This document shows, one piece after another, positions 14,461-14,634 of a DNA stretch of 14,634 nt; positions within the stretch are counted from its first letter, which is position 1; each line of letters opens with the position of its first letter. The notes beneath the pieces were generated by a model. It was not told the DNA's origin and made no database searches. It worked only from the letters and a program-made list of their open reading frames with translations. The position numbers and the translations under genes are program-made. Source of the DNA: Burkholderiales bacterium (GTDB lineage Bacteria > Pseudomonadota > Gammaproteobacteria > Burkholderiales > Nitrosomonadaceae); contig JACKLU010000027.1 in assembly GCA_024235735.1 (NCBI GenBank), positions 1 to 14,634 on the forward strand, written 5' to 3'.

Positions 14461-14634
14461 ATGGCCACGACTTGGCTGAATGAAATCAACTGGTCCGATG
14501 ACGGATTGATTCCCGCTATCGCCCAGGAAGCTGGCAGCGGAAAAATTCTGATGGTTGCCTGGATGAATCCCGAAGCGCTCCGGCTCACGACTGAGAAAGG
14601 TGAGGCTGTCTACTGGTCGCGGTCGCGTAAAAAA
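14461..14634 (+). CDS. hisI: Phosphoribosyl-AMP cyclohydrolase, N-terminal part
   Basis: The first 58 codons of the zinc enzyme that opens the adenine ring of PR-AMP, the third step of histidine synthesis; the rest lies beyond the right edge. The sequence INWSDDGLIPAIAQ followed by ILMVAWMNPEAL and GEAVYWSRSRKK is the conserved start of HisI, ending just before the metal-binding cysteine region. It follows hisF after 44 bp. Whether hisE is fused or follows as a separate gene cannot be seen. Confidence 0.93.
   Translation, partial: MATTWLNEINWSDDGLIPAIAQEAGSGKILMVAWMNPEALRLTTEKGEAVYWSRSRKK

Overview
The window reads as a chromosomal segment of a Gram-negative proteobacterium, most likely a betaproteobacterium of the Nitrosomonas / Nitrosomonadaceae type. 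This is an inference from protein style, the hisC-B-H-A-F-I gene order, an RND metal-efflux pair, an Slp-type outer-membrane lipoprotein and an outer-membrane cytochrome/porin fusion; no rRNA or other definitive marker is present. No tRNA, rRNA, CRISPR array or prophage was seen.

Layout. (1) Positions 1-2057, minus strand: an Slp-family lipoprotein, a tiny coupled reading frame, an RND periplasmic adaptor and the start of its HME-type inner-membrane pump, which runs off the left edge. (2) 2262-3905, plus strand: fhs, formate-tetrahydrofolate ligase. (3) 3906-7015: an accessory-looking, visibly more AT-rich block. It starts with a 239-bp MITE-like element with perfect 20-bp terminal inverted repeats, 13 bp after fhs. 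A palindrome-rich stretch follows, containing two tandem hairpins of one design. Next comes a 454-residue protein with one N-terminal c-type haem motif and an outer-membrane beta-barrel (Cyc2-like), and then a truncated IS200-type transposase. (4) 7016-9929, minus strand: speB-speA, overlapping genes for the arginine -> agmatine -> putrescine + urea route, with a good promoter, a palindrome over its -10 box and a terminator. (5) 10322-14634, plus strand: hisC, hisB, hisH, hisA, hisF and the start of hisI. hisG and hisD are not upstream of hisC; the divergent spe operon is there instead.

How the genes work together. The spe pair forms a complete two-step putrescine route. The his genes cover the middle and late part of histidine synthesis, including both subunits of IGP synthase (HisH and HisF). 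The efflux pair is a metal-type exporter lacking its outer-membrane channel in view. The most interesting item is the Cyc2-like gene: an outer-membrane protein able to carry a single haem through a porin is the architecture used by iron oxidisers to take electrons from outside the cell, and here it sits between mobile-element remnants.
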